A DNA stretch of 41,004 bases, taken from Rhodospirillaceae bacterium. Lineage in GTDB: Bacteria; Pseudomonadota; Alphaproteobacteria; Thalassobaculales; Thalassobaculaceae. The notes beneath the pieces were generated by a model. That model was given only the letters and a program-made list of their open reading frames with translations. It made no database searches and had not been told where the DNA came from. Position 1 is the stretch's first letter; the number at the start of each line of letters is the position of its first letter. The translations under genes and the position numbers were made by a program. Positions 27,196-35,964 of this stretch are shown one piece after another. The stretch spans positions 1 to 41,004 of the forward strand of contig NZGS01000122.1 of NCBI GenBank assembly GCA_002690995.1, written 5' to 3'.

Positions 27196-28269
27196 CTAGT
27201 TCTCGTCGTTATCTTGAAGATCTCGGTAACTTGATATTTTGCCTAGTGTTTCTGCTTCGTAGACAGCACGAGCAACCGATCGCCCCAAACAATTGGCAGC
27301 ATGAGCTCCAAGTGTACCAATCTTTTTTACTTTATCGTCTATATTTTTTTCTCCGGTCGATATAGCAAAGACGATGTCTCCATCTAAAGGCGTGCTAGAA
27401 GGACGAATGGCGCGGCTTAGACCGTTTTGGGAAATTATAGCTAACCGGCGGGTCTCAGACTTTGTTAAATTAGCGTCGGTAGCGACAACAGCTAGTGTTG
27501 TGTTTTCATGTAGTGAGCTATGTTTGGGAACTGCAATAATTGCTTTATCAAAATTTTCTGGAGGCAGTATGCCACCAAATTCGTTTTCCAGTTCCATATC
27601 CCATGCATAGAAAGCCTTGGTGCCGGGTATTAATACGGAACCTGCTGAGTTTACTGCCGCTATGGCCCCGACTGTGATATCCAGCTCAGGAACGTAAATC
27701 GAAGCACTGCCAAGTCCTCCCTTAATATTACCCGCTATAGCGCCATACCCGGCGCCGTTATTGCCAAGTTTAAAGTTCTTTTTTGGGTTCGAAGCGGCTT
27801 CATATCCCAATTGCCAATAGGGCGGCTGGCTGGCCCAATCTTTATTGCCGCCGTTCAATAAATCAAAAAGTATTGCTTGTGGAACAATTGGGACCTTTAT
27901 GCCTTTAATTGGCAGGCCTTTACCTGTTTTCTGAAGATGGTGCATCACTCCCCCTGCCGCATCCAAACCAAACGCTGAGCCGCCAGCCAACACAATCCCG
28001 TCCACCTTTTCTACTGTTCCATCGGGTGAGAGAAGTTCCGTATCTCTTGTTCCAGTGCCGCCACCTCTAATATCTATTGACGCCACGCACCTACAATTAG
28101 GCATGATAACGGTAACGCCTGAACGCAATTCTTCATCATATGAATTTCCAACAAAAATGCCTGAGATATCGGTAATTAAGTTATTTTTTCCTGATCGCAA
28201 CAATATATGAGCCTCAACGGTTTTCTTTATGATTTTATATAGAGGTTGCTGAAAGTGCGATACCCACAA
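27196..28269 (-). CDS. P1/S58 family Ntn-type hydrolase (DmpA/NylC-like)
   Basis: 357 aa by the open frame, which starts at a TTG; the first 28 residues have little family likeness, and no good ATG is available, so the true start is unclear. The family is made as one chain that cleaves itself in two, freeing an N-terminal Ser or Thr. Seen: NLITDISGIFVGN; SGVTVIMPN; VLAGGSAFGLDAAGGVM; a GAGYGAIAGNIKGGLGSAS stretch; and ENTTLAVVATDANLTK with Asn256-Thr257 at the place where NylC is cut, so Thr257 is the likely nucleophile. Then RAIRPSSTPLDGD and a GTLGAHAANCLGRSVARAV end. Substrates in the family range from D-aminopeptides to amide oligomers. It is convergent with the acyl-CoA synthetase gene. 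Confidence 0.88.
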   Translation of the reverse strand: MWVSHFQQPLYKIIKKTVEAHILLRSGKNNLITDISGIFVGNSYDEELRSGVTVIMPNCRCVASIDIRGGGTGTRDTELLSPDGTVEKVDGIVLAGGSAFGLDAAGGVMHHLQKTGKGLPIKGIKVPIVPQAILFDLLNGGNKDWASQPPYWQLGYEAASNPKKNFKLGNNGAGYGAIAGNIKGGLGSASIYVPELDITVGAIAAVNSAGSVLIPGTKAFYAWDMELENEFGGILPPENFDKAIIAVPKHSSLHENTTLAVVATDANLTKSETRRLAIISQNGLSRAIRPSSTPLDGDIVFAISTGEKNIDDKVKKIGTLGAHAANCLGRSVARAVYEAETLGKISSYRDLQDNDEN

Positions 28270-28337
28270 AAATACTTCCCCACATTTGGCATTTAGTAAC
28301 GAAGAGTTTATATATTGATCGCAGATAAGGATGAGTT

Positions 28338-29927
28338 ATGACAGATTTAAATAGTGAAGTTTCGCGTCGACGAACTTTTGCAATTATTTCACACCCTGAC
28401 GCAGGAAAGACAACATTAACAGAAAAATTTCTTGTCTTTGGTGGAGCTATAAAAATGGCTGGTGCGGTAAAAGCCAGAGGCGAGCAGCGTCGAGCTCATT
28501 CTGACTGGCTAAAGGTTGAAAGAGAACGAGGTATTTCTGTAGCATCTTCGGTGATGAGTTACGAGTACAAGGGTAACGCCTTTAATTTGCTGGATACACC
28601 AGGCCACGAAGATTTTTCCGAAGATACATATAGAACGCTAACGGCCGTGGACTCAGCGGTCATGGTTATTGATGCTGCACGGGGTATTCAACAACAAACC
28701 AGAAAGTTGTTCGAAGTTTGCAGATTACGCGATATGCCAATAACAACGTTTATAAACAAGTTGGACCGAGAGTCACAAGATCCATTCGTACTGCTTGATG
28801 AGATTGAGCAAACGCTGCAAATAGATGTTGTGCCCGCAAGTTGGCCTATAGGAATGGGACAACTATTCAGGGGTTGCTATGATCTTTTCAACGACCGGCT
28901 TATGCTTGTAGCAAGAGGCAGCGAATCGGAGCCTGACGCTGGTATGGTTTGTAATGGGTTAAGCGATCCCAGGTTGGACGAGCTGCTTGAAGAACAACAG
29001 GCTTCTGAACTCAGAGAACAAGTAGAAATGGTCAGAGAGCTTTGTCCAAAATTCGATCATGAAGCCTATTTATCAGGTAATCTAACGCCGGTCTATTTTG
29101 GCAGTGCGATTAATAATTTTGGTGTGCGGGAATTATTGCAAGGGGTGTCTGATTTTGCACCGGCTCCAAGATCACAAAAAACTGAAAATAAGCTTATTGA
29201 ACCTTGCGACAAAAAAGTTTCTGGTTTCGTATTTAAAATACAAGCAAATATGGATGCAAAGCACAGGGACAGAGTTGCTTTTGCTAGGATTTGTTCTGGC
29301 CATTTTAAAAGGGGAATGAAGCTAAAGCACCCTCGAAGTGGAAAAGCCGTTAATGTGCACAACGCCGTTATGTTTCTCGCTCAAGAACGAGAGTTGGCTG
29401 AGGAGGCGTTCCCAGGAGACATAATAGGTATTCCCAACCATGGCAATCTAAGGATCGGCGATACTTTTACCGAAGGCGAAGATATTAAAATTACTGGTAT
29501 ACCCAGCTTTGCACCTGAAATTTTACAACGTGTCCGTCCATTGGATCCGCTAAGAGCGAAGCATTTAGGAAAGGCTGTTACGCAGCTGGCAGAGGAAGGG
29601 GTGGCAAGAGTTTTCCGGACTAATATAGGTTCTAATTGGATAGTTGGTGTTGTTGGGACCCTACAATTTGATGTTTTAGCAGACCGGATCCGAACAGAGT
29701 ACGATATTCCTGTTAATTTTGAGACAGCTCCACTTGACACGGCTCGCTGGCTATATAGTGACAACTCACAGGAATTAAAGCGCTTTATCGACAAGAACCC
29801 AGGAGACCTAGCTTATGATCATGATGACCTGCCGGTTTTTCTAGCTCGGAATGCCTGGCATTTACAGAATGCGGTGGAAACCTGGCCTGATATTCAATTT
29901 TTAAAGGTAAGGGAACAGTTTGGATGA
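28338..29927 (+). CDS. prfC: Peptide chain release factor 3
   Basis: 529 aa, the normal RF3 length. RF3 is a translational GTPase that removes RF1 or RF2 from ribosomes after peptide release. Seen: G1 SHPDAGKT (residues 18-25), the switch region RGISVASSVMSYEY, G3 DTPGHEDFSEDT, G4 NKLDRE, then the domain II/III part with YFGSAINNFGVRELL, GFVFKIQANMDAKHRDRVAF and the C-terminal QFDVLADRIRTEYDIPV. The start ATG has AAGGATGAG upstream. The stop overlaps the next gene by four bases (ATGA), so an unrelated flavoprotein is cotranscribed with it. Confidence 0.97.
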   Translation: MTDLNSEVSRRRTFAIISHPDAGKTTLTEKFLVFGGAIKMAGAVKARGEQRRAHSDWLKVERERGISVASSVMSYEYKGNAFNLLDTPGHEDFSEDTYRTLTAVDSAVMVIDAARGIQQQTRKLFEVCRLRDMPITTFINKLDRESQDPFVLLDEIEQTLQIDVVPASWPIGMGQLFRGCYDLFNDRLMLVARGSESEPDAGMVCNGLSDPRLDELLEEQQASELREQVEMVRELCPKFDHEAYLSGNLTPVYFGSAINNFGVRELLQGVSDFAPAPRSQKTENKLIEPCDKKVSGFVFKIQANMDAKHRDRVAFARICSGHFKRGMKLKHPRSGKAVNVHNAVMFLAQERELAEEAFPGDIIGIPNHGNLRIGDTFTEGEDIKITGIPSFAPEILQRVRPLDPLRAKHLGKAVTQLAEEGVARVFRTNIGSNWIVGVVGTLQFDVLADRIRTEYDIPVNFETAPLDTARWLYSDNSQELKRFIDKNPGDLAYDHDDLPVFLARNAWHLQNAVETWPDIQFLKVREQFG

Positions 29928-31189
29928 CATCATTTCCCAAAGAAAGTGATGTGGTGATAATTGGTGGAGGGATAATTGGAGTCTCAACGGCGTATTATTT
30001 AGCGAAAAGCGGTGTTTCTGTTACTCTTGTTGAAAAAGGTATTATTGCTGGAGAGCAGTCTTCTAGAAATTGGGGATTTGTGAGACAACAAGGTCGTGAT
30101 CCTGCAGAAATTCCCACAATCATGAGAAGCCTCGCCTTATGGAAAGGACTCTCAAAAGAATTAGGTGAGGATATTGGTTTCAAACAAGCTGGAGTTTTTT
30201 ACTTAGCTAATACGGAGGAACAAGTTGCTGGTTATGAAGATTGGTTGAAACATGCAAAAGAATATCAGATTGATTCTCACATAGTTCCAAAGGCTGAAAT
30301 TCAAAAATACATACCAAATAACAGTGGCGGGTGGTTAGCGGCTCTTCGAACACCAAGTGATGGGAAGGCGGAGCCAAGTAAGGCAACCACTGCGTTGGCG
30401 AGGGGTGCAAATAATTTAGGCGCTAATATATTGACAAACTGCGCTGTTTTTGGCTTTGAGACTGAGGCTGGTCGTGTTTGCTCTGTACGCACGGAGTTGG
30501 GATCAATAAAAACTAATACCGTTTTATGCGCTGGAGGAACTTGGTCATCATTATTTTGTGGGCGACATAATATTCCGCTGCCACAACTAAAGGTTCGATC
30601 CTCCGTTTTACGTACTTCTCCAGCACCAGAAATATCAAAACATTCTATTTGGTGCAGGGATGTAGCGCTAAGGAGGCGTCAAGATGGCGGTTATACGGTT
30701 GCACATGGATCAGCCACAGAAGCGCCTATTGTACCCGATACATTTAAATGGGGTATCAAGTATTTAGAGAGTTATAAGAAAGAAAAAAGCCGGCTTAGGA
30801 TAAAGTTAAACGGCAGGTTTTACAAAGAATTGATGACAGCTCGGCGCTGGAATATTGACGGGCCAAGTCCATTTGAATTGGAGAGAATTTACGATGTGTC
30901 GCCGAGCCAGAAAATCTTGAATGAAGCATTTAATAATTTACAAAATCTTTTTCCCGAGTTGGAAAATGCTACCATCATTGAGAGTTGGGCCGGGCTAATT
31001 GACGTCACTCCGGATGCCGTTCCGGTTATTTCGCCTGTCGAAAAAATACCGGGCTTTTACTTGGCCACTGGGTTCAGTGGTCACGGCTTTGGTATAGGCC
31101 CTGGGGCCGGAGAACTGGCTGCGCATATGATTACTGGAAAAGCGAGTAAGCAGGAGCTATCAAATTTTGATTATAGCAGGTTCTTTTAA
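29924..31189 (+). CDS. FAD-dependent oxidoreductase, DadA/glycine oxidase-like
   Basis: 421 aa. A D-amino-acid-oxidase-fold flavoprotein that would oxidise an amine or amino acid. Seen: the dinucleotide motif DVVIIGGGIIGVSTAYYLA (GGGIIG at 14-19); LVEKGIIAGEQSSRNWGF, with the QSSRNWG(F/W)-x-R-QQGRD variant of a bacterial subgroup rather than the usual ASGRNGG; the middle block QAGVFYLANTEEQVAGYEDW; and a C-terminal GFSGHGFGIGPGAGELAAHMI with FAD-contact glycines. No signal peptide is seen. It overlaps prfC by four bases, so the two are likely cotranslated, and its end is close to the convergent gluconokinase gene. Substrate unknown. Confidence 0.88.
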   Translation: MTSFPKESDVVIIGGGIIGVSTAYYLAKSGVSVTLVEKGIIAGEQSSRNWGFVRQQGRDPAEIPTIMRSLALWKGLSKELGEDIGFKQAGVFYLANTEEQVAGYEDWLKHAKEYQIDSHIVPKAEIQKYIPNNSGGWLAALRTPSDGKAEPSKATTALARGANNLGANILTNCAVFGFETEAGRVCSVRTELGSIKTNTVLCAGGTWSSLFCGRHNIPLPQLKVRSSVLRTSPAPEISKHSIWCRDVALRRRQDGGYTVAHGSATEAPIVPDTFKWGIKYLESYKKEKSRLRIKLNGRFYKELMTARRWNIDGPSPFELERIYDVSPSQKILNEAFNNLQNLFPELENATIIESWAGLIDVTPDAVPVISPVEKIPGFYLATGFSGHGFGIGPGAGELAAHMITGKASKQELSNFDYSRFF

Positions 31190-31210
31190 CCTTCAGTTCA
31201 GGCTTCTCTG

Positions 31211-31705
31211 CTAAGTCAACTTTAGTTCTTTTATAAGATATTGCATGCATTCTTCTATTCCCTGTGAGATATCTAAAACCAGAGCGTTTTCACAAGAAGA
31301 TGGCGGCTCGAGGGTATCAAATTGACTTTGGAGAAGTGCGGGCGGCATAAAATGGGTTCGCGCACTCATGCGGGCGGCTATAGTTTCTCTATTTCCTCGA
31401 AGATAAATGAGTTTTGCTTGATTAATATTTGATATGAGTAATTTTCTATATCTTCGCTTCAGAGCCGAACATGCTACGATGCATCCTTGGTTTGTATTAG
31501 TTTTGGTTTGAATTGCAGAAGAAATTTTTGTCAACCAAGGTAGACGATCTTTATCCGTTAGTGGCTCTCCTGCCGACATTTTTTCTATGTTTTCTGGAGA
31601 ATGAAAATCGTCACCTTCCAGCAATTGACAACCAAGTCTAGCAGCAAGGCGGCGGCCCAAGGTTGTTTTTCCAGAGCCACTTACACCCATTAATAAAATT
31701 ACCAC
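31211..31705 (-). CDS. gntK: Gluconokinase
   Basis: 164 aa from a GTG at 31705, one base after the 6-phosphogluconate dehydrogenase stop; an upstream start at 31771 is open but would overlap that gene by 65 bases and gives residues unlike the family. Gluconokinase phosphorylates gluconate to 6-phosphogluconate, the substrate of the preceding gene. Seen: Walker A MGVSGSGKTT (Gly7-Thr14 region), the LEGDDFHSPENIEKMSAGEPL block, PLTDKDRLPWL, VACSALKRRYRKLL and LIYLRGNRETIAARMSARTHFMP, which match the GntK family. The two genes form a gluconate-oxidation unit. Confidence 0.93.
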   Translation of the reverse strand: MVILLMGVSGSGKTTLGRRLAARLGCQLLEGDDFHSPENIEKMSAGEPLTDKDRLPWLTKISSAIQTKTNTNQGCIVACSALKRRYRKLLISNINQAKLIYLRGNRETIAARMSARTHFMPPALLQSQFDTLEPPSSCENALVLDISQGIEECMQYLIKELKLT

Positions 31706-31706
31706 C

Positions 31707-33104
31707 CTAGTCTTCCCATGAAGTGTGGAAAGTGCCCGACCTGTCAATTCGTCTGTACCCGTGTGATCCAAAGAAATCGCGTTGGGCTTGAATTATATTC
31801 ATTGGTAATTTTGATTTAATAAAACTATCGAAATATGAGAGAGATGCGCTATGTGCAGCAAGAGGAAGGCCACATAAAGCTGCTTCCGATACCACTAAGC
31901 GGAGTTTGGGTATCGAACGCTTAAGTTCCTCGGATAAATCAGTGTCTAATAAAAGATTAGTGAGTGATGCCTTTCTATCGAAAGCTTCTACAATTTTATT
32001 TAAAATATTACCTCTTAGTATACAACCAGCCTTCCATACCTCGGCAACGTCGCTCAATTTTAAGTTCCAAGAATATTTAAGGCTTGCTATTTTTAGTAGT
32101 TGAAAACCTTGGGCAAAGGCACAAATTTTTGCGGCTAAAAATGCTCTTCTTATAGTATCTGTCGATAAGGCGTTATCTTTATGTAACACTGGTCTATAAA
32201 TTTTAGATGCAGTAATTCTGTCTGGTTTACATTGTGATATGAAACGGCTAGATACTCCTTCATAGAGTGTGGGAGCGGGAACACCCAAATCAATACCGGA
32301 AACAGTTCCCCACTTTCCTGTTCCCTTTTGCTCGGCAATATCTTCTATCATATCAATTAGCGGAGCGTCTGTGAGATTGTCGATAGTTTTAAGAATTTTT
32401 GATGTTACGTCCGATAGAAAGGAACCCTCTAGTTCATTACGCCAACTTGTAATAGCTTTTGAAATATCTTCATTATTGTAACCTTTTATTTCAGCAAATT
32501 GCGAATATACCTCACTTAATAGCTGCATTTCTGCATATTCGATGCTGTTATGCACCATTTTCACAAAGTGGCCTACTTCCGCTGCGTCTCCTAATCGTTT
32601 AGCGCATATGTTATTATCTGGGTCTCGGGCGGCGGCCGCCTCGAGAAAAGGTTTAATGTTTTCAAAGATATCTGGTTTTCCGCCTGCCATAAAAGATGCA
32701 CCATTACGCGCCCCGTCTTCTCCTCCTGAGACACCAAGGCCTAGGTAATTTATCTTTTTGGTTGCGAGTTCTTGGGATCGTCGCTCTGTATCTTCAAAAT
32801 GCGAGTTGCCGGCGTCAACGATTAGATCTTCTGGTTCTAGGTATGGAACTAGCGATTGAATAATTTCCTCAACAGTTTCACCGGCGGGGAGAAGAAATAA
32901 AATTTTTCTTGGTTTTGCTAGGTTTCTGACAAAATCTTTTAGCTGTGAATGAACATAAATAGTAGGCTCATTCATTGCAAGTGAAGGTGATGAGTCGTGG
33001 CCGATTACAGAGAAACCCTTTTCTGCAAAGTTCTTTGCTAGATTTATTCCCATTACACCTAGCCCAATTAATCCAATGTCGGCTAGTTCAATATTTTGTG
33101 TCAT
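31707..33104 (-). CDS. gnd: 6-Phosphogluconate dehydrogenase (decarboxylating)
   Basis: 465 aa, near the 468 of E. coli Gnd. It oxidises 6-phosphogluconate to ribulose 5-phosphate and CO2 with NADP. Seen: coenzyme motif GLGVMG (14-19); LGVSGGEDGARNG (around 124-135) with the Ser126-Gly127-Gly128 substrate loop; the catalytic lysine in GHFVKMVHN (Lys182, Asn186) and Glu189; KGTGKWGTVSGIDLG; and the C-terminal IQAQRDFFGSHGYRR and FHTSWED. Some usually invariant neighbours differ (HNSIEYAEMQ for HNGIEYGDMQ; ASFMAGG for PSIMPGG). Followed by gluconokinase, so this is an oxidative pentose phosphate unit fed by gluconate. Confidence 0.95.
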   Translation of the reverse strand: MTQNIELADIGLIGLGVMGINLAKNFAEKGFSVIGHDSSPSLAMNEPTIYVHSQLKDFVRNLAKPRKILFLLPAGETVEEIIQSLVPYLEPEDLIVDAGNSHFEDTERRSQELATKKINYLGLGVSGGEDGARNGASFMAGGKPDIFENIKPFLEAAAARDPDNNICAKRLGDAAEVGHFVKMVHNSIEYAEMQLLSEVYSQFAEIKGYNNEDISKAITSWRNELEGSFLSDVTSKILKTIDNLTDAPLIDMIEDIAEQKGTGKWGTVSGIDLGVPAPTLYEGVSSRFISQCKPDRITASKIYRPVLHKDNALSTDTIRRAFLAAKICAFAQGFQLLKIASLKYSWNLKLSDVAEVWKAGCILRGNILNKIVEAFDRKASLTNLLLDTDLSEELKRSIPKLRLVVSEAALCGLPLAAHSASLSYFDSFIKSKLPMNIIQAQRDFFGSHGYRRIDRSGTFHTSWED

Positions 33105-33167
33105 TCGAAAATGCGCCTCGTCTGTGGAAGTTATATAGGTAAAACTAATCCGTTTTATCGATCAGTC

Positions 33168-34444
33168 CTAACCTAAATATTCGTCCAATAAATCTTTTGT
33201 TTTCCAACTCAAATAAATTAACTCCGCTCCCAGTAAGCCAAGCGGTTTTGCTACGAAATTTAATCTGAAAGGGGAAAATAACTCATAAGTGTCGTCATCA
33301 TCAACGATTGCACGCGCTATTAAATTACCGGCAATCGCCGTAGTACTAAGTCCATGTCCCCCAAAGCCCTGAAGATACCATATATTATCTTCCAATTTAC
33401 CAATTTGAGGCATGCTATGTGTCGCATAACCCATTGTTCCAGACCACGCTAATTGCGCGCTAATTCCAGAGAGTTGTGGGTAGACCTTTAACAAGTCTTT
33501 AAGCATCCTCTGCTTAAGATTGTTTGGTTTTAATCGTGTGCTTATTCCTCCCCCCAAAGTATTTGCGTAGATCGTAAGGGACGGTAATAGTTTTCAACCC
33601 TTCTACTATCTGAAACGGCATATGGTGATCGAATGGCTTCTGTTAATCGATCGAATAATGGTTCAGTAAGAAGAACGTAGGTTCCTATTGGCAAAATGGC
33701 GTTATATAATTTGGTATTCACATGATTTTGGCAAGCCGAGGTGCATATAACGACAGTGTTTGCCTTTACATGCCCATTATTGGTACAGACAATATAAGAG
33801 CTTTTACGCTTGGTGATACTTATAGCGGTGGTTTCTTCAAAAATTTTTGCGCCCAAACTTTCGGCGTCTACAGCGCATTTATGAATATAATTCAATGAAT
33901 GTAGTTGGTAGGCATCGGGATTGAATATTGCATCACTGTATTTCTTACTCGAATAACGCTCCGCAACTTTACTTTTCGACCAGTAAGTTAATTTAGTCTC
34001 GTAAATAGAGTTCATATAATCTATTTGTGCCTTGAGATTATTCTCTTTCTTGCCCCAGGACATTCTTACAATGCCGGGTTCGGCATCGATTTCGGTTTGA
34101 GGTGAATTTTGACATCGACGGCGTACTATTTCGATACCTTCTGCAGATAGTCTATATAGATCTTGCGCATATTTTCGCCCTAACCGCCCCTCCAGCCTTT
34201 TTATGGGGACGTAATATCCAGCCGATAAGAAACCCCCGTTTCTTCCTGAAGCACCACTTCCTAGCCTGTTTTCTTCCAATAACACTGCCGAAATATTCTT
34301 TTCAGATACTTCTAAAAGCGTGTTTATACCGGCAAGACCACCACCGATAATGCAAATATCGGTTTCAACGGTTCCGTATAATTTTGAACGTAAATTAGCG
34401 CGGTGCTCTGTCTGGGTATAATAAGTATCTGTATCTATTTTCAT
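33168..34444 (-). pseudogene. FAD-dependent oxidoreductase (PuuB/OrdL-like) split by a one-base frameshift
   Basis: The first part (from ATG 34444, or an upstream start at 34537) carries the DAO fold: [20 protein letters not shown] (GGGLAG at 34-39), LLEENRLGSGASGRNGGFLS and a C-terminal block YYRPLRSTQILWG. That frame ends in TAA at 33542. The next frame continues without gap in sequence sense from GGGISTRLKP through QLAWSGTMGYATHSMPQIG and LQGFGGHGLSTTAIAGNLIA to a stop at 33168. On the minus strand the join is a run of six G (33555-33550); seven would restore one frame of about 425 codons. All family motifs are otherwise intact, which suggests a recent or phase-variable break or a base-calling error in the run. 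Relatives oxidise gamma-glutamylputrescine and similar amines. Confidence 0.85.
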
Positions 34445-34549
34445 TGCCCGTTTATCATCATTAGTACTAGATAATTTAAGTGTAGTTTCACGCTTAGGTT
34501 CAATTTTAATACGCTCGTAGTTATACAATCCTTTCAAGGGAGATACTGC

Positions 34550-35470
34550 ATGAAAATAGCTGTTATGGGAACTGGAGGAATGGGGGGCTATTATGGTGGC
34601 CTGCTGGGATCAGTTGGCGCAGATGTTTCGTTTATTGCTAGAGGGGAACATCTAAAAGCTATCAATCAGGATGGCTTATTATTAAAAGGTGACGGCGACG
34701 AAATATGTTTGAAATCGATAATGGCGACAGACCAGCCAAGCGAAATAGGTGTGGTCGACGTCGTTTTATTTTGCGTAAAACTTTATGATATTGAGACAGC
34801 CGCGGAAGTTATAAAGCCATTACTTGGTGATAACACGATGGTTATTAGTGTTTTGAATGGTGTGGATGGGCCGCAAAGATTGGAAAGAATAATTGGGCTT
34901 GGACGAGTTATAGGAGGTGCAGCGTATGCTTCTGCTTATATAGAAGCACCAGGAACTATAAAATATAAAAGCACGGGTGGGCGTTTAAAGATTGGCGAAC
35001 TTTCTGGGGAGATTAGTGAGCGCGTAGATACTTTCAGAGCTATTTGTGAACCTGCTAGTTTTGGGTGTGAAGTAACGGAGAATATAGTGGGAACGCTTTG
35101 GGATAAATATATTCTATTAGCAACGAATGCAGGGTTATCTTGTCTGTGTCGAAGCCCTGTCGGTAAGATCTATAATGATGCTGACCTATTAGAAGTGGCT
35201 ATAGCCTTAATGGAGGAGGTGCGAGCTTTAGCGTTAAAACAAAATATTGCCATCGACCCCAACGTAATTGAGGACTCTTTAAAGTGGTCTAAAGGTTTAC
35301 CGTCAGACCTATTTGCATCGATGTACCATGATATGGCGGCTGGAAAAAGAATGGAGTTGGAAGGAATGTCAGGTTACGTAAAAAGATTAGGTAAAGAACT
35401 GGGAGTTAGCACTCCATGCCATTCGCTGCTATATGGTGGATTAAAGTTCTTTAAAGACGGGCGGTTATAA
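34550..35470 (+). CDS. panE: Ketopantoate reductase-like (2-dehydropantoate 2-reductase family)
   Basis: 306 aa. The family reduces 2-dehydropantoate to pantoate with NADPH for pantothenate and CoA synthesis, although paralogues act on other 2-keto acids. Seen: the coenzyme motif MKIAVMGTGGMGGYYGG (residues 1-17), ARGEHLKAI, the block VVLFCVKLYDIETAA, NGVDGPQRL, and the catalytic Lys in LWDKYILLATNAGLSCL, then SMYHDMAAGKRMELEGMSGY near the end. GGGAG at 34538-34542 lies seven bases before the ATG. It is divergent from the broken flavoprotein gene and followed 35 bases later by a YaiI-like gene. Whether it is the pathway enzyme cannot be decided here. Confidence 0.88.
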   Translation: MKIAVMGTGGMGGYYGGLLGSVGADVSFIARGEHLKAINQDGLLLKGDGDEICLKSIMATDQPSEIGVVDVVLFCVKLYDIETAAEVIKPLLGDNTMVISVLNGVDGPQRLERIIGLGRVIGGAAYASAYIEAPGTIKYKSTGGRLKIGELSGEISERVDTFRAICEPASFGCEVTENIVGTLWDKYILLATNAGLSCLCRSPVGKIYNDADLLEVAIALMEEVRALALKQNIAIDPNVIEDSLKWSKGLPSDLFASMYHDMAAGKRMELEGMSGYVKRLGKELGVSTPCHSLLYGGLKFFKDGRL

Positions 35471-35505
35471 GATTTTGACTTTGTTATAAGAAGGTTGAGA
35501 TTTCG

Positions 35506-35952
35506 ATGGCTATTTATGTTGACGCTGATGCTTGTCCAGTTAAACAGGAAGTTGTGAGAGTAGCTGAGCGTCACAATCTTTTTGTTTACATGGTGTCTAA
35601 TAGTCTGATGAGACTGCCCCAGAGTCATTTAGTTAAACGCATTCTAGTCTCAGATGGTTTCGATGCTGCAGATAAATGGATATTAGAAAACGCTAAAAAA
35701 GGTGACCTTGTAATTACGTCGGATATTCCGCTTGCTGCAGACTGCATAAAACATCAAGCTTGCGTTATAACGCCAACCGGACATCATTTTGATGAACAAA
35801 ATATTGCCAATGCTCTTGCTATGCGCGATCTAAACGCTTATCTGCGTGAAACAGGAGCAATACTCGATCAAAAGCGAAGTTTTAGTAAGCTCGACAGATC
35901 ATCATTTTTGCAGAAGATGGAAGAAGTTCTTCAGCGTCTAAAACGTGTCTAG
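35506..35952 (+). CDS. UPF0178/YaiI family (DUF188) PIN-like protein
   Basis: 148 aa. Members of this family have a PIN-like nuclease fold but their exact role is not established. Seen: the N-terminal IYVDADACPVKQEVVRVAER with the conserved acidic Asp-Ala-Asp and Cys; a VSNSLMRLP segment; ILVSDGFDAADKWI; the GDLVITSDIPLAADCI block with a second acidic cluster; and TPTGHHFDEQNI. It has no membrane segment. It follows the panE-like gene after 35 bases and may be cotranscribed, and it is convergent with the enoyl-CoA hydratase gene. Confidence 0.9.
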   Translation: MAIYVDADACPVKQEVVRVAERHNLFVYMVSNSLMRLPQSHLVKRILVSDGFDAADKWILENAKKGDLVITSDIPLAADCIKHQACVITPTGHHFDEQNIANALAMRDLNAYLRETGAILDQKRSFSKLDRSSFLQKMEEVLQRLKRV

Positions 35953-35964
35953 TTATTCTCAGAG

